Source of the DNA: Mageeibacillus sp. | GTDB lineage: Bacteria; Bacillota; Clostridia; Saccharofermentanales; Saccharofermentanaceae | Direction: 5' to 3' | NCBI GenBank assembly: GCA_022484595.1 | Contig: JAKVLB010000004.1 | Span: forward strand, 62,001-126,000 | Length of the DNA: 64,000 nucleotides | The notes under the pieces: model-generated | Told to the model about the DNA's origin: nothing | Database searches by the model: none | The model's input: only the letters and a program-made list of their open reading frames with translations | Part shown: piece after piece, positions 1-9,542 of the stretch | Numbering within the stretch: the first letter of the stretch is position 1 | How the letters are laid out: each line of letters starts with the position of its first letter | Translations under genes and position numbers: made by a program

Positions 1-723
1 CTTGTATTTCCCCTCCCTGAACCAGAGAACGCCGTAATAGAATCCGGTGAAATACAGAAGAATGGAAAGGATATCATTATTGAGAGAAGCAGAGAAAAGA
101 ATGAACATCGGAAATGCGGACAGAACCAGAGCCGCAGAGGTACGGCTCTCTGTCTTGATTCCCAGGAGCTTCAGGTTCTTATATACCATAACTGTCGTAA
201 GCTGCGCCCAGAACAGCGACAGCGCCTGCCACGCCTCATAGTTGTGGGTTCCCTTTGGAAGAAACAGCTCGTAGATTCTCATAAAAACGGCATCAACAAA
301 GTAGTGGAACGGCGGATGATAGTACTGTCCCCTGTTCCTTATGTCGAAGTCCGGTATCCTGAAGAAATCCTTCACATAGAGCAGATACCCGGCGTGCCAG
401 TCGTTGTAATCTCCCTCCTTGAAAACTCCAAGATCGTCCTGTCTCTCGGACAGATCGGTATACAGGTTGTAGCAAAGCTTGAGCCAGAATCCGATTACGA
501 AAATGAGCACTATAACCGCATCTTCGCTCAGCATCCCCCTGCGTCTCAGATAGAGTCCGTATACTATAACCGCCGCGTACCCGGCAAGCATAAGTCCGAA
601 AGTAACCTTGTCATTATCAAGCTGCATCCCGGTGGTGACAAGCACAAGAAAGCACCCTATAGCCGTAAATGCCACAGGGTGCTTCTTAAGTAAACTTATG
701 AATCTGCTCTCTTTAATTGTCAA
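1..723 (-). CDS. Membrane glycosyltransferase (GT39/PMT-like), 3' part cut by window edge
   Basis: Reading the minus strand from a TTG at 723 gives 241 codons without a stop to the window edge. The product has hydrophobic helices near residues 17-30, 45-60 and 70-85, then a soluble stretch with the motif QYYHPPFHYFVDAVF, and more helices. That Tyr-His-Pro-Pro loop is characteristic of polyprenyl-phosphate-dependent glycosyltransferases of the GT39/ArnT fold, which move sugars outside the membrane. The TTG overlaps the TGA of the upstream CAP gene and has AGGAG eight bases before it, so the two genes are probably translationally coupled. There is no early ATG, so the gene is easy to miss. The substrate cannot be told. 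Confidence 0.78.
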   Translation of the reverse strand, partial: MTIKESRFISLLKKHPVAFTAIGCFLVLVTTGMQLDNDKVTFGLMLAGYAAVIVYGLYLRRRGMLSEDAVIVLIFVIGFWLKLCYNLYTDLSERQDDLGVFKEGDYNDWHAGYLLYVKDFFRIPDFDIRNRGQYYHPPFHYFVDAVFMRIYELFLPKGTHNYEAWQALSLFWAQLTTVMVYKNLKLLGIKTESRTSAALVLSAFPMFILFSASLNNDILSILLYFTGFYYGVLWFREGKYK

Positions 724-2060
724 AGCCCGAACTCCTGTACCCAGTAGTATGTGTACGTTCCGTTCTGCACGGTATAAAGAGAAGCTCCGAAGGTTTTGTA
801 GTCAGGATTAAGCATGTTCGCGAGATGACTCGGAGAGTTCTTCCATGCTTCGAATACTTCATCAACCGAAGTCTGTCCGTATGCCAGATTCTCCCCGTAC
901 ATCAAATCACTGTTAAGCGTCCACCACTCAGAACCGTCAGGTCTGATATGCCCCATATTTGTAGAGTCAGGAAGGGTTGAAGCCTCCGCCGCTCTAACGC
1001 TCGCACACGAAGCAAGTGTATCACTCCAGGTCAGTGCTTGCAATCCGTTCTCAGCCCTCAGATTGTTAACCATATCAAGAAGTGCTTTAGCTTGGTTTAC
1101 ATCAGCCGAGCCGGGATATGCGGACAGGTCATATCTTGATTTTGCCTGTGTCGCGGCACTTGTCGTGTCGCTTGTCGCAGCTGCAGTACCGGATGTTGCG
1201 GAAGAACTTTCAGAATCCTGATTCGCCGTAGTCGATTGTTCGGATTGCTCCGCCGCCTGCTCTGCCTGTTCCTTTGTCTGAAGCAGCGTTCCCTTCATGT
1301 AATATGCGGCGCCTAGGTATTGAACCAGTGCCCATCCGTCGTCGCTTATCGCAGTAACCGTAACTTCAGTTCCGGCGTCGACATCAATTCTTCTGTCGTC
1401 TCCGGTATAAGGGCTGAATCTTGCGAGAGTGCTCTGTATAACGATGTACTGGGTTTTGTCTTCGAGCCTTGTAAAGAATTTGACTGCGTGCAGGTTGTCG
1501 TCGCTTACAACGGTGGAAATAACCGTTCCGTCAGCAATTTCTGACTCGCCTGCATGCTCCTGCGCCCAGTTATCGGGCTTATCGGTCTTAACAAGAATGT
1601 AGCTCGGAAGATACTGTATGTCTCCGGAAGAATCGACAGCCGCCCAACCGTCCTCGCTGAAACCCAGAACCTTTACAACAGTGTCACTGTTCAGATCTAC
1701 CTGTACATCCGCCATATCGTCGGGCAGCTTATAAGTACTGACCTTTTTCTTTACGTAATAATAACAATCATCTCCGGGAGTAAAGAACACTGTAACTTTG
1801 GCATCCTTGAGTGCCTCGTCTTCGGCAGTCGTCGACGCAAGTGTCGTGCCTGATGTCTCGGACTGCGAACTCCCGGCAGTTGTCTCCGATGACGATAAAG
1901 CGTCGGGACCGGGTTCTCTTGAAGCCGCGCTCGTAATTACATCAGCCTGTACATAGCTCGGATTGTAGTAGGCACTGTACGCACCGGCACCAAGCAGGAA
2001 ACACGCAAGAATCAATGCTATTGCCGCATCGCGTCTTTTTGTAATCTCAGATTTTCTCAT
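720..2060 (-). CDS. Secreted CAP/SCP-domain protein with SH3-like repeats
   Basis: The 446-residue protein begins with a signal or anchor segment (residues 13-30 hydrophobic after KRR). Two SH3-like modules follow (about 85-160 and 190-260), each holding a Asp-Gly-Trp-Ala core (EDGWAAV, DDGWALV). A Ser/Thr/Ala-rich linker (about 265-310) leads to a C-terminal CAP domain (about 320-446) with MGHIRP, GENLAYG and the AWKNSPSHLANML signature. CAP proteins of Firmicutes are exported and often cell-wall associated; their molecular role is mostly unknown. A GAGGTG Shine-Dalgarno sits before ATG 2060, and a good sigma-A promoter lies just upstream. The downstream glycosyltransferase overlaps its stop codon. 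Confidence 0.88.
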   Translation of the reverse strand: MRKSEITKRRDAAIALILACFLLGAGAYSAYYNPSYVQADVITSAASREPGPDALSSSETTAGSSQSETSGTTLASTTAEDEALKDAKVTVFFTPGDDCYYYVKKKVSTYKLPDDMADVQVDLNSDTVVKVLGFSEDGWAAVDSSGDIQYLPSYILVKTDKPDNWAQEHAGESEIADGTVISTVVSDDNLHAVKFFTRLEDKTQYIVIQSTLARFSPYTGDDRRIDVDAGTEVTVTAISDDGWALVQYLGAAYYMKGTLLQTKEQAEQAAEQSEQSTTANQDSESSSATSGTAAATSDTTSAATQAKSRYDLSAYPGSADVNQAKALLDMVNNLRAENGLQALTWSDTLASCASVRAAEASTLPDSTNMGHIRPDGSEWWTLNSDLMYGENLAYGQTSVDEVFEAWKNSPSHLANMLNPDYKTFGASLYTVQNGTYTYYWVQEFGL

Positions 2061-2093
2061 ATGCGCACCTCACCCTCATGCTAAGTTACGATT

Positions 2094-2122
2094 ATCTTAA
2101 TTCCTCTCGAAAACCTTTACAA
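2094..2122 (-). promoter_or_regulatory. Candidate sigma-A promoter for the CAP gene
   Basis: On the minus strand TTGTAA (2117-2122) and TAAGAT (2094-2099) are separated by exactly 17 bases, and the start codon of the CAP gene lies about 34 bases beyond the -10. A consensus-like TATAAT on the plus strand at 2184-2189 may serve the divergent gene, but no matching -35 is seen. Confidence 0.5.
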
Positions 2123-2274
2123 TTGCCTCGCATAACAATTTACAGTTTCGTTTCTCCTGCGCAAAATTCGTTCAAACTTTCTTTATAATATAGACAGAAA
2201 GAACCGCTGCATGTTACCATTTTATTAATGAACAGCGCCGGTTGTTTTTGATGAAGAAATCTGGGAGGATTACA

Positions 2275-3798
2275 ATGAAGAGCAAGTTACTGATCGGTTT
2301 ATGTGCCGGAGCACTGGTTGCCGCAGGTGCGGTTGCCGCGGGCATAGCAATTTACAACAGACCGGAAGCACTTATCGGCCGTGCTTGGAACAACACCATA
2401 GACGACTGCAAGGACATCGAGTTTTATAATGATATGAACAGGCTTGCCAACGGCGGCTCGACATCTGTTTCCATGAACCTCTCCGGCCTTATGGACGGGT
2501 CCGGCAGCGGCAGCGGCAGTGATATGTCGGCAAATCTTACTGTTTACAGCGACCTTGCCGGCGGACGCGGCGCGGCAGAGCTTGAGCTCCTCAACGGCAA
2601 TGATTCTGCCGCCTCTCTGAGCGGATGCTATAACACTGACTATCTCAATTTCTCAAGCAGCGAACTTCTGGGGGATGATGTTTACGGGGTGAACTTTGAA
2701 AGCCTTGAAGATAACTATGACGGTTCAATTCTTGACCCCGATACATACGACGACGATGAATACGACATAATGGAATCGTGCGGACCCATGATAAAAAACC
2801 TGGCAGTCAATCTGGAGAACAGCAAAACCCTGCAGGCCGACACTGACAGCCTGTCAGCGAAATACCGCAAGCTTCTGATCAGATCGCTTCTTGACTATTC
2901 AGATACGGAAGTTTCCTCCGATACGATTAAGTGCGGAAGCGACAATATAGACTGCAGGGTTGTCACAATGAACATCGACGGCGACGGTCTGGCATCAGCT
3001 TTCAGCGACATTATAGACGAAGCCGAAGATGATGATAAACTTGAAGATTATCTGAATAATCACGTGTCGGCCGTAAACCCGTACAGCGACAGCAAGGACT
3101 TCGCGGATTCTTTCTACGACGCTCTCGATTCAGCTCAAGACAGTCTTGATGAGCTTAAAGATTCCGACATCGACGTACAGCTTGTCTTCTACATAACCAG
3201 ATCCGGAACCCGCATCGCGAGACTGGATTTCTCTGCAAAGGGATCCTACTCCGACGATTATGTCGATGATAACTACCTTGAAAGCGATGACTGCGATGTT
3301 GACTTTTCGATGGTACTCGGAAGGAAAGTTACCGAGACGGATGAGATGTCATTTTCCGCAAACAACAATGTTTCTGACGAGAGCATAAACGCCAGACTCT
3401 CAATAAAACAGAATGACAGCGATATGCTTAATCTTAAGCTCAAGACAGAGTCCACCTATTCGTACGGCAGCGATTCGGAAACCGTCAGTCTGAAATGGAA
3501 CCGCGCCGACGGAGATATGACAGTCAGACTCAAGTCTGACGATACCGATCTTAAGATAACGGCGGATGTTACAGATGACGGCGATACAAGAACCTTTGTT
3601 ATCAATCACATTGAACAGAACGGCACCTGCTCGGATGAATTTGAGAATCTTGGCCTGTCAGTCGCACTCGACTTCAGCGCCGATATCCCGGAGCCGGTAA
3701 AGGATTTCACAGAGCTTACGGAACTTGATAAAAATGATTGGAGTGATATTGAAGAAGATTTCGAGAGCAATCTTTACGATATCATGGATGTCGGCTGA
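2275..3798 (+). CDS. Exported acidic protein of unknown function
   Basis: The start at 2275 is chosen over the upstream in-frame ATG at 2242 because GGGAGG lies six bases before it. The 507-residue product has an N-terminal hydrophobic segment (residues 4-24, rich in Ala and Gly) that looks like a signal peptide or anchor. The rest is very rich in Asp and Ser, with low-complexity GSGSGSGSD around residue 80 and many beta-strand-like alternations, suggesting an exported beta-rich protein. There is no lipobox cysteine. I do not recognise the family. It is transcribed alone, divergently from the CAP gene, and ends at a strong terminator. Confidence 0.8.
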   Translation: MKSKLLIGLCAGALVAAGAVAAGIAIYNRPEALIGRAWNNTIDDCKDIEFYNDMNRLANGGSTSVSMNLSGLMDGSGSGSGSDMSANLTVYSDLAGGRGAAELELLNGNDSAASLSGCYNTDYLNFSSSELLGDDVYGVNFESLEDNYDGSILDPDTYDDDEYDIMESCGPMIKNLAVNLENSKTLQADTDSLSAKYRKLLIRSLLDYSDTEVSSDTIKCGSDNIDCRVVTMNIDGDGLASAFSDIIDEAEDDDKLEDYLNNHVSAVNPYSDSKDFADSFYDALDSAQDSLDELKDSDIDVQLVFYITRSGTRIARLDFSAKGSYSDDYVDDNYLESDDCDVDFSMVLGRKVTETDEMSFSANNNVSDESINARLSIKQNDSDMLNLKLKTESTYSYGSDSETVSLKWNRADGDMTVRLKSDDTDLKITADVTDDGDTRTFVINHIEQNGTCSDEFENLGLSVALDFSADIPEPVKDFTELTELDKNDWSDIEEDFESNLYDIMDVG

Positions 3799-3822
3799 AG
3801 CCGCGGATTGACGTGTCAAATT

Positions 3823-3858
3823 AAGAACCCGGTTCTTGAACAGGAGCCGGGTTCTTTT
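3823..3858 (+). terminator. Rho-independent terminator
   Basis: AAGAACCCGG (3823-3832) and CCGGGTTCTT (3847-3856) form a perfect 10-bp stem with a 14-base loop, followed by TTAT. It lies 24 bases after the stop of the exported acidic protein. The A/T-flanked stem may also work for the convergent minus-strand glycosyltransferase. Confidence 0.85.
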
Positions 3859-3890
3859 ATTCTGCGGCAAACTTTGCCTTTAATTGTGCC

Positions 3891-4931
3891 TTAATTGAAA
3901 TTATAGAATTTCTGTGTGATCTTATATGCCTCGATCGATATCATTCTTCCGGTCTTCCCCGGCAGCGTCATCACCGAACCTATAATGCCGAGACGGAACT
4001 TCGCATAAAGTCTCTTGCTCTTGGAATATATGTAATTGAGCAGTGTCTTGCGCTTCTCGAGAGCCTCATCGCTTCCGTCAAGAATGAGAAGTACTATCGA
4101 TACCGTGGTGATGATCTCAAGATAGCTGTACATGTATTTGGCGCGGCACTCGTTAAGCGATATCTCTTCGGAATTATCGGTAAAAAAATCAAGCATCCTG
4201 TAATTGACCGCGAGCTGCTGATCCACACGTTTAATCATTACCGCCTCGTTGACGGACTGGTCGTCCCTTCCTATGAAGTACCTGTAGAAATTGACGTTGA
4301 GGTAATACATACGCTCAACGTGAAGCAGCGGCTCAAACACAAAGATATTGTCGACATAGAATGTATGCTCGGGCAGCCTGAGTCCGGTGTCGAGCAAAAT
4401 CTGAGTTCGGAAAATAACCGAGTGCATCAGCATGTATTCGCCTTTTCTGAACCGTGAAGCTATCTCCCAGTCGAAAACAAATTTCTCCGGCAACACGCCT
4501 TCAAAGGAGATAACCTTCTTCTCTTCTTCCGGTATGCCCACCTTATCATAAACAAAATTGGATATAAGCATATCGAGCGGATCGTCTTCTCTCGAGAAAT
4601 ATCTCAGCGTATCAAGAACCTTCTCCAAAGCCTCCGTGTCAACGTGGTCGTCGCTGTCGACCACTTTGAAATACAAACCCGTCGCGTTATCTATTCCGGT
4701 GTTGACAGCAGCACCGTGTCCGCCGTTCTCCTGATGAATGGCTCGCACGATCGCAGGGTATTTCTGCTCATATTCCTTAGCAATCTTAAGTGTATCGTCG
4801 TGAGAACCGTCGTCTACGACAATTATCTCAACATCCTCACCGCCGGGAAGCAGCGACTCAATGGCATTAGCCATATATTCAGCAGAATTATAGCAAGGTA
4901 TTGCTACAGTCAGTAATTTCATATCAGGCAT
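3891..4931 (-). CDS. Family 2 glycosyltransferase
   Basis: The product (346 residues) opens with LTVAIPCYNSAEYM and carries VVDDGSHDDT, HGAAVNTGID and the DXD-type motif VVDSDDHVD, all hallmarks of GT2 (GT-A fold) enzymes. These use nucleotide-activated sugars to build polysaccharide or glycolipid at the inner face of the membrane. A C-terminal region with some hydrophobic segments ends in GKTGRMISIEAYK. I chose the ATG at 4931 rather than an upstream one because AGGAGG lies just before it; it overlaps the PAP2 gene by eight bases, so the two are coupled. Acceptor and sugar are not predictable. Confidence 0.88.
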   Translation of the reverse strand: MPDMKLLTVAIPCYNSAEYMANAIESLLPGGEDVEIIVVDDGSHDDTLKIAKEYEQKYPAIVRAIHQENGGHGAAVNTGIDNATGLYFKVVDSDDHVDTEALEKVLDTLRYFSREDDPLDMLISNFVYDKVGIPEEEKKVISFEGVLPEKFVFDWEIASRFRKGEYMLMHSVIFRTQILLDTGLRLPEHTFYVDNIFVFEPLLHVERMYYLNVNFYRYFIGRDDQSVNEAVMIKRVDQQLAVNYRMLDFFTDNSEEISLNECRAKYMYSYLEIITTVSIVLLILDGSDEALEKRKTLLNYIYSKSKRLYAKFRLGIIGSVMTLPGKTGRMISIEAYKITQKFYNFN

Positions 4932-5613
4932 TAACCCTCCTACCAGAAACAGCATCTCTTCTCAGACAGAAAGCGCTGCACACATAATATGTCACAGCGA
5001 AAAGCACCGCCGCGGCCAGCACATCTATAACGGAATGCTGCTTAATAAACATTGTAGACAGAACGATCGCAAGCGCAATTATGCAACTTGCCGCCGCGTA
5101 AATTCCCGCACGCAAAGACTTTCTGTGAGATGACCATTCCAGAACACCCGCTGCTATTGCAAGAGAATTATAAACATGAATACTCGGAGCAACATTGGTC
5201 GGAGTATCTGTCCGGTACAGATTAAGTATCAGACGTGTGAATATATCATCGTGATCAAAGCCTGCCGGTCTTAATCTGAGTTCATTCGGATATACAACTG
5301 ATACTACAATAAACAGCGTCATTCCGATCATAAGAACCCATGACATCTTGGTATAGGCTTTCCTGTCTGTCAGAGCAAGAAGAATGATGTTGCATGCAAC
5401 ATAAGGAAACCACAGAAGATATGGAACTATGAATGCTTCAACAAAAGGAATCTTATCGTCAAGCCCGGCATGAATTATATTGAAGCCATGCTCCGGAATC
5501 CGGTGCTCGACGAATTCAAATGCGACCATGTATAAGACGAAAAAAAAGAGCATCGGAAACAATGCTCTGATGCATTCAGACAATCTTCGCTTAGTGTTCA
5601 ACTCGTGTCTCAT
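4924..5613 (-). CDS. PAP2-superfamily membrane phosphatase or transferase
   Basis: A 229-residue protein with about six hydrophobic helices. The motif VAPSIHVYNSL and the later FIKQHSVIDVLAA correspond to the second and third catalytic motifs of the PAP2/inositol-phosphorylceramide-synthase-like superfamily, with the two expected histidines. Members dephosphorylate lipid phosphates or transfer phospho-head groups at the outer membrane face. The gene is first of a coupled pair with the GT2 gene, consistent with recycling of a lipid carrier or building a glycolipid. An ATTATA (TATAAT on the minus strand) at 5641-5646 may be its -10 box; no good -35 is visible. Confidence 0.85.
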   Translation of the reverse strand: MRHELNTKRRLSECIRALFPMLFFFVLYMVAFEFVEHRIPEHGFNIIHAGLDDKIPFVEAFIVPYLLWFPYVACNIILLALTDRKAYTKMSWVLMIGMTLFIVVSVVYPNELRLRPAGFDHDDIFTRLILNLYRTDTPTNVAPSIHVYNSLAIAAGVLEWSSHRKSLRAGIYAAASCIIALAIVLSTMFIKQHSVIDVLAAAVLFAVTYYVCSAFCLRRDAVSGRRVNA

Positions 5614-5703
5614 TTTTCCCCCGGTAAGATATGCTCTATTATTATAGCTGTTTACCGCGTGGTTGATAGTACCAAATTTGACATTAATTGTGGCATTTTC
5701 AAG

Positions 5704-7392
5704 TTATTTTTGTCTAAAAGTGATTGATATCCGTGTGCCGGCGGGACCGTTATCATCAGCCTGCGTCCTGCTCAAAAGCTTTATTTCGGCATTCATCGCT
5801 TCGCAGGCATGCTTTACTATGGCAAGCCCAAGTCCGGTTCCGTTGACATCAGGGTTGGTATGACTCTTGTCAACACGGTAGAATCGTTCAAATACTCTTG
5901 CCTGCTCATGCGCCGGTATACCGATTCCTGTGTCCGAGACAGTAAGAACACACTTCCCGCCGGCATCATATGCCGATACGGTAACGCTGCCGCCGTAAGT
6001 ATTGTATTTGATGGCGTTATCCATAAGATTATGGATGATTTCCCTCACAAACTGCGGAATTCCCCTGACACTTATATTTTCAGCGCAGTCAACATCAACC
6101 GATACGTTCTTCTTCTCTGCCTCAACCTTAAGTGACTGTGTGCATGATTCAATCTCATTTCTGAGTATAATGTCTTCTTCCTTAAGCTCCGGGACGCCTT
6201 CATCCAGGTGTGACAGCTTTATGATGTCATTTATCAGATCCATCATATGAACCGCTTCGTTGTGAATAATCCCGGCGAATGCCTGCCGGTCCTCATCAGC
6301 AGCTATGTTGTTCTGCAAAAGCTCACTGTAACCCGCTATTGAATGAAGCGGTGTCTTGAGCTCATGTGACACGTTGGAAGTGAACTCCCGGCGAAGGTTC
6401 TCGGAGTTTACCTGGTCGGTAACATCGGACATGAGAAGTGCGACGCCTCTTATATGCCCGTTATCAGTAACGGGAGAAGCATTTACCCGGTATACACATT
6501 GACCGACATCTATATTTTGAACCGCGACTTCGCCGTCTCTGGCCTTGGCTATCAGAGCATGAAGCGCAAGATTGCGCGAGACCTCAAGAATATCAAGTCC
6601 GGCCGGGTTATCTGACAGTTCCAGAATTCTGCAGGCAGATGCGTTTATCGTTATTATCCTTCCGTTCTGACCGAGAAGAATAATCCCCTCGCGCATATTT
6701 TCGAGAATTACATCAAGTTCCTGACGACGGCGTTCAAGCTCATCCTCCTGTTCTTTAAGCCGGAGCTGCTGCGATGAGAGTCTTCTGAACAAAGGTGACA
6801 GTTCATCGTAACCCTCGTTCTCAAGCGGAAAATCAAGGTTCAGAGAATTGAGCGGCTTCACGACATGAGACGCGAGTCTGTGCGCGAGAACCACAGACAG
6901 AATTACAGCAATAAGTACAATCAGAAGCGCCGGCTGAACCATTCCGAAAATCAGCATGATTACACTGCGCTGCGTCACGGACAGTCTTATTATAGTTCCG
7001 TCCGGAAGAAGTCTCGCGGCATAAAGAAGCCTTTGGGTCAGAGTCGAAGAATAGCGCGAAGCTTCGCCGTATCCGGATCTGATGGCTTCCTGAACCTCCT
7101 GACGTTCAAGATGATTCTCCATTGAAGAGGGGTCACGCCAGTTGTCATAAATAACCGTTCCGTCGCTGTTTATCCATGTGACTCGTGTGTTGGTTCCGGA
7201 GATGTCGAGCGAATCGAGATACTCCTGTCCATCTTCTTCAACTCCGGCTGCAACCGTCAGAGTCATGGTCTTGAGATCGCTCTCCTTAACCTTTGAGAAA
7301 TACTGATACAACACACCTATGACGGCCAGATACGCTACAAGAAACACAATAAGTGAAGCCGTAAGTATCGATTTGAATATCCGTTCGGTCAT
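5704..7392 (-). CDS. phoR: Phosphate-sensing histidine kinase PhoR
   Basis: This 562-residue kinase has two transmembrane helices (about 11-31 and 145-170) around an extracytoplasmic sensor, a HAMP-like linker, a PAS domain (about 225-325) and the kinase core. HisKA holds VSHELKTPLHS with the phospho-histidine near residue 345, and HATPase has N box IHNLMDNAIKYN, DTGIGIP and GTGLGLAI. It is the last gene of the pst-pho operon, and its ATG overlaps the stop of phoB by four bases. In low-GC bacteria PhoR phosphorylates its partner when phosphate is scarce; here the Pst/PhoU context makes that role nearly certain. Confidence 0.92.
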   Translation of the reverse strand: MTERIFKSILTASLIVFLVAYLAVIGVLYQYFSKVKESDLKTMTLTVAAGVEEDGQEYLDSLDISGTNTRVTWINSDGTVIYDNWRDPSSMENHLERQEVQEAIRSGYGEASRYSSTLTQRLLYAARLLPDGTIIRLSVTQRSVIMLIFGMVQPALLIVLIAVILSVVLAHRLASHVVKPLNSLNLDFPLENEGYDELSPLFRRLSSQQLRLKEQEDELERRRQELDVILENMREGIILLGQNGRIITINASACRILELSDNPAGLDILEVSRNLALHALIAKARDGEVAVQNIDVGQCVYRVNASPVTDNGHIRGVALLMSDVTDQVNSENLRREFTSNVSHELKTPLHSIAGYSELLQNNIAADEDRQAFAGIIHNEAVHMMDLINDIIKLSHLDEGVPELKEEDIILRNEIESCTQSLKVEAEKKNVSVDVDCAENISVRGIPQFVREIIHNLMDNAIKYNTYGGSVTVSAYDAGGKCVLTVSDTGIGIPAHEQARVFERFYRVDKSHTNPDVNGTGLGLAIVKHACEAMNAEIKLLSRTQADDNGPAGTRISITFRQK

Positions 7393-8111
7393 TGTGAATC
7401 CCCCTGCCTGCTGCCAAGCCTGTAGCCAACTCCGCGGACAGTCTCAATAATATCCCCCTCCGCGCCGAGCTTGCTTCTTAACGTTCCGACATGTACATCT
7501 ACAGTGCGGCTCTCTCCGACAAAATCAGAGCTCCAGACCGAAGACAGCAGTTCTTCTCTCGAAAACACCTTTCCGCGGTTTCTGAGAAGCAGCCTCAGCA
7601 GCTCGTACTCTTTGAGCGTCAGCTCTATATTGTTCCCGCCGGCCAGAACCGTATGCTCGGTGATATTCATCGTAATATTTCCTGCGGTGAGAATACTGTC
7701 GTCTTCCTCTTCATCCGCTGCGGCGCGGACGCCGGGTTTCCTTCTCAGAACCGCCTTGACCCGGGACAGCATCTCCATCATGCCGAACGGCTTGGCGAGA
7801 TAGTCATCCGCTCCCAGATCAAGACCTATAACCTTGTCATATTCCGTTCCTTTCGCCGACTCCATGATTACCGGAATATTCTCGGTCGCAAGCTGCTCAC
7901 GAAGCTTGTGGAGTATTGATATTCCGTCTTCATCGGGAAGCATGATGTCAAGCATAATAAGATCCGGATACCGGCCGGTTCCGGCGCATTCCCTCATCTG
8001 CCTGTGAAAGCTCTGACCGTCTCTGAACCCGACCGCCTCAAAGCCAGCCGCCTTAAGCGTGTACAGCATCAGTTCGCGGCTGCCGTCATCATCTTCTACG
8101 CAATAAATCAT
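7389..8111 (-). CDS. phoB: OmpR-type response regulator PhoB/PhoP
   Basis: The 240-residue regulator has a receiver domain (VEDDDGSREL acidic pocket, phospho-acceptor in LIMLDIMLPDEDG, K in YLAKPFGMME) and a C-terminal winged helix of the OmpR class (ELTLKEYELLRLL, VWSSDFVGESRTVDVHV). The ATG at 8111 is preferred to 8117 because AGGAG stands six bases before it and would touch the earlier ATG. It lies between phoU and phoR. When phosphorylated by PhoR it should bind 11-bp-spaced repeats, such as those seen before pstS, and activate the operon. Confidence 0.93.
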   Translation of the reverse strand: MIYCVEDDDGSRELMLYTLKAAGFEAVGFRDGQSFHRQMRECAGTGRYPDLIMLDIMLPDEDGISILHKLREQLATENIPVIMESAKGTEYDKVIGLDLGADDYLAKPFGMMEMLSRVKAVLRRKPGVRAAADEEEDDSILTAGNITMNITEHTVLAGGNNIELTLKEYELLRLLLRNRGKVFSREELLSSVWSSDFVGESRTVDVHVGTLRSKLGAEGDIIETVRGVGYRLGSRQGDSQ

Positions 8112-8120
8112 AAGCATCTC

Positions 8121-8762
8121 CTATGCACAGTGTTCTCCGGTAATCGAATAAATAACCCACTGTGCGATATTGACCGCGTGGTCGGCAATTCTCTCGAAAT
8201 ACTTGGCTATCATCAGCATATCGAGAACCGTCTCGCCGTTACAGTCGCGACTCGCAAAATCTCTGATAAGCAATGTTTTCTCTTCATTGAAATAATTATC
8301 TACCACATCATCATAATCGACAACTCCGCGGGCCTTCTCGATATCTCCTGTAACAAATGCGTCAAGTGCATTCTTTACCATGTCCACCGCCGAATCCGCC
8401 ATCTTGCAGATAACCTGAGTGTCGCTCATCGCCGATATGTTAGCCATGGTAACTATCTCCGCAATATCCGCTGACTGAACACCGATGCGTTCCATATCGG
8501 TAACCATCTTAAGTGCAGACGACACCGTCCGGAGATCACGCGCGACAGGCTGCTGCTGCAGGAGAATTCTGATGCAGAAATTCTCAATGTCGCGGTTGTA
8601 ATTTGTTATCTGCTCAAGCAGTGCCGGAAACTGCCTTGCCGCCTCGACATCGCCTTTCTCAAGCGCCCTCGATGCAACGACAATTGCATTCTCGCAGTAC
8701 ATTCCCATCGTAATCATATTCTGATTGAGTTCCCTTAATTCCTCGTCGAAAACCCTTCTCAT
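8121..8762 (-). CDS. phoU: Phosphate signalling protein PhoU
   Basis: Starting at ATG 8762 (GGGAGG eight bases before) gives 213 residues, the usual PhoU length; a longer upstream reading runs into pstB and is rejected. The all-helical protein shows the two PhoU repeats with the metal-binding helices, for example RDLRTVSSALKMVTDMERIG and VLDMLMIAKYFERIADHAVN. PhoU links the PstSCAB transporter to PhoR and keeps the kinase off when phosphate is plentiful. The start overlaps the pstB stop (TGATG), a classical coupling arrangement. Confidence 0.94.
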   Translation of the reverse strand: MRRVFDEELRELNQNMITMGMYCENAIVVASRALEKGDVEAARQFPALLEQITNYNRDIENFCIRILLQQQPVARDLRTVSSALKMVTDMERIGVQSADIAEIVTMANISAMSDTQVICKMADSAVDMVKNALDAFVTGDIEKARGVVDYDDVVDNYFNEEKTLLIRDFASRDCNGETVLDMLMIAKYFERIADHAVNIAQWVIYSITGEHCA

Positions 8763-9541
8763 CAGCCAAACCTCCCTGTTATATAGTCTTCTGTTCTTTT
8801 GTCTTCCGGCTTCGAGAACATGACCTCCGCCGGAGTAAATTCCACCAGATCTCCGAGCAGAAAGAATGCGCACCAGTCCGATATTCTTACTGCCTGCTGC
8901 ATGTTATGCGTAACCATTACAACTGTATACTTGCGTTTGAGCTCCACACAGAGCTCTTCAATTTTGCCTGTCGATATCGGGTCTAACGCAGAGGTGGACT
9001 CATCCATGAGAAGTATGTCGGGCTCCACTGCCAGAGCTCTGGCGATACAGAGCCTTTGCTGCTGCCCGCCGGACAGACCCTGAGCCGACTGTTTGAGACG
9101 GTCTTTGACTTCATCCCATATTGCCGCGTCACGCAGTGATTTCTCGACAATCACATCGAGCTTCGCTTTGGACCTGATTCCGTGAGTTCTCGGACCATAC
9201 GCAATATTGTCATAGATGCTCATCGGGAAGGGGTTTGCTTTCTGGAACACCATTCCGACGCGCTTGCGCAGCATATTAACATCGACGTTGCTTCCGTATA
9301 TGTTCTCTCCGTCATACTTGATTTCTCCTTCAATCCTTACGCCGGGAACAAGATCGTTCATACGGTTTAAAGTCTTGAGAAAAGTCGATTTGCCGCATCC
9401 GGAAGGCCCTATCAGAGCCGTTATCCTGTTTGCCGGAACATCTATTCTTATGTCCTTGAGTGCCTGCTTCTCCTTGTACCAGAGATTGAGCCCCCTTACT
9501 TCAATTTTCTTGTCGGTAATCTCATCACTTCTGTTTTTCAT
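8762..9541 (-). CDS. pstB: Phosphate ABC transporter ATPase PstB
   Basis: A 259-residue ABC ATPase with Walker [11 protein letters not shown] loop [15 protein letters not shown] (typical of PstB), signature [16 protein letters not shown], Walker B ILLMDEST and the H loop [10 protein letters not shown]. The Pro-Phe-Pro-Met Q loop and gene order identify it specifically as PstB. It energises phosphate import through PstA and PstC. It follows pstA by one base and overlaps phoU. Confidence 0.96.
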   Translation of the reverse strand: MKNRSDEITDKKIEVRGLNLWYKEKQALKDIRIDVPANRITALIGPSGCGKSTFLKTLNRMNDLVPGVRIEGEIKYDGENIYGSNVDVNMLRKRVGMVFQKANPFPMSIYDNIAYGPRTHGIRSKAKLDVIVEKSLRDAAIWDEVKDRLKQSAQGLSGGQQQRLCIARALAVEPDILLMDESTSALDPISTGKIEELCVELKRKYTVVMVTHNMQQAVRISDWCAFFLLGDLVEFTPAEVMFSKPEDKRTEDYITGRFG

Positions 9542-9542
9542 A

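Noticed and set aside
244-693. A 149-codon plus-strand ORF
   Set aside because: It is the antisense shadow of the minus-strand glycosyltransferase, whose translation shows membrane helices and family motifs; the plus reading shows none.
8763-8873. Longer PhoU start
   Set aside because: The 37 extra residues overlap pstB and do not fit the PhoU family; the start at 8762 has a good Shine-Dalgarno and family length.
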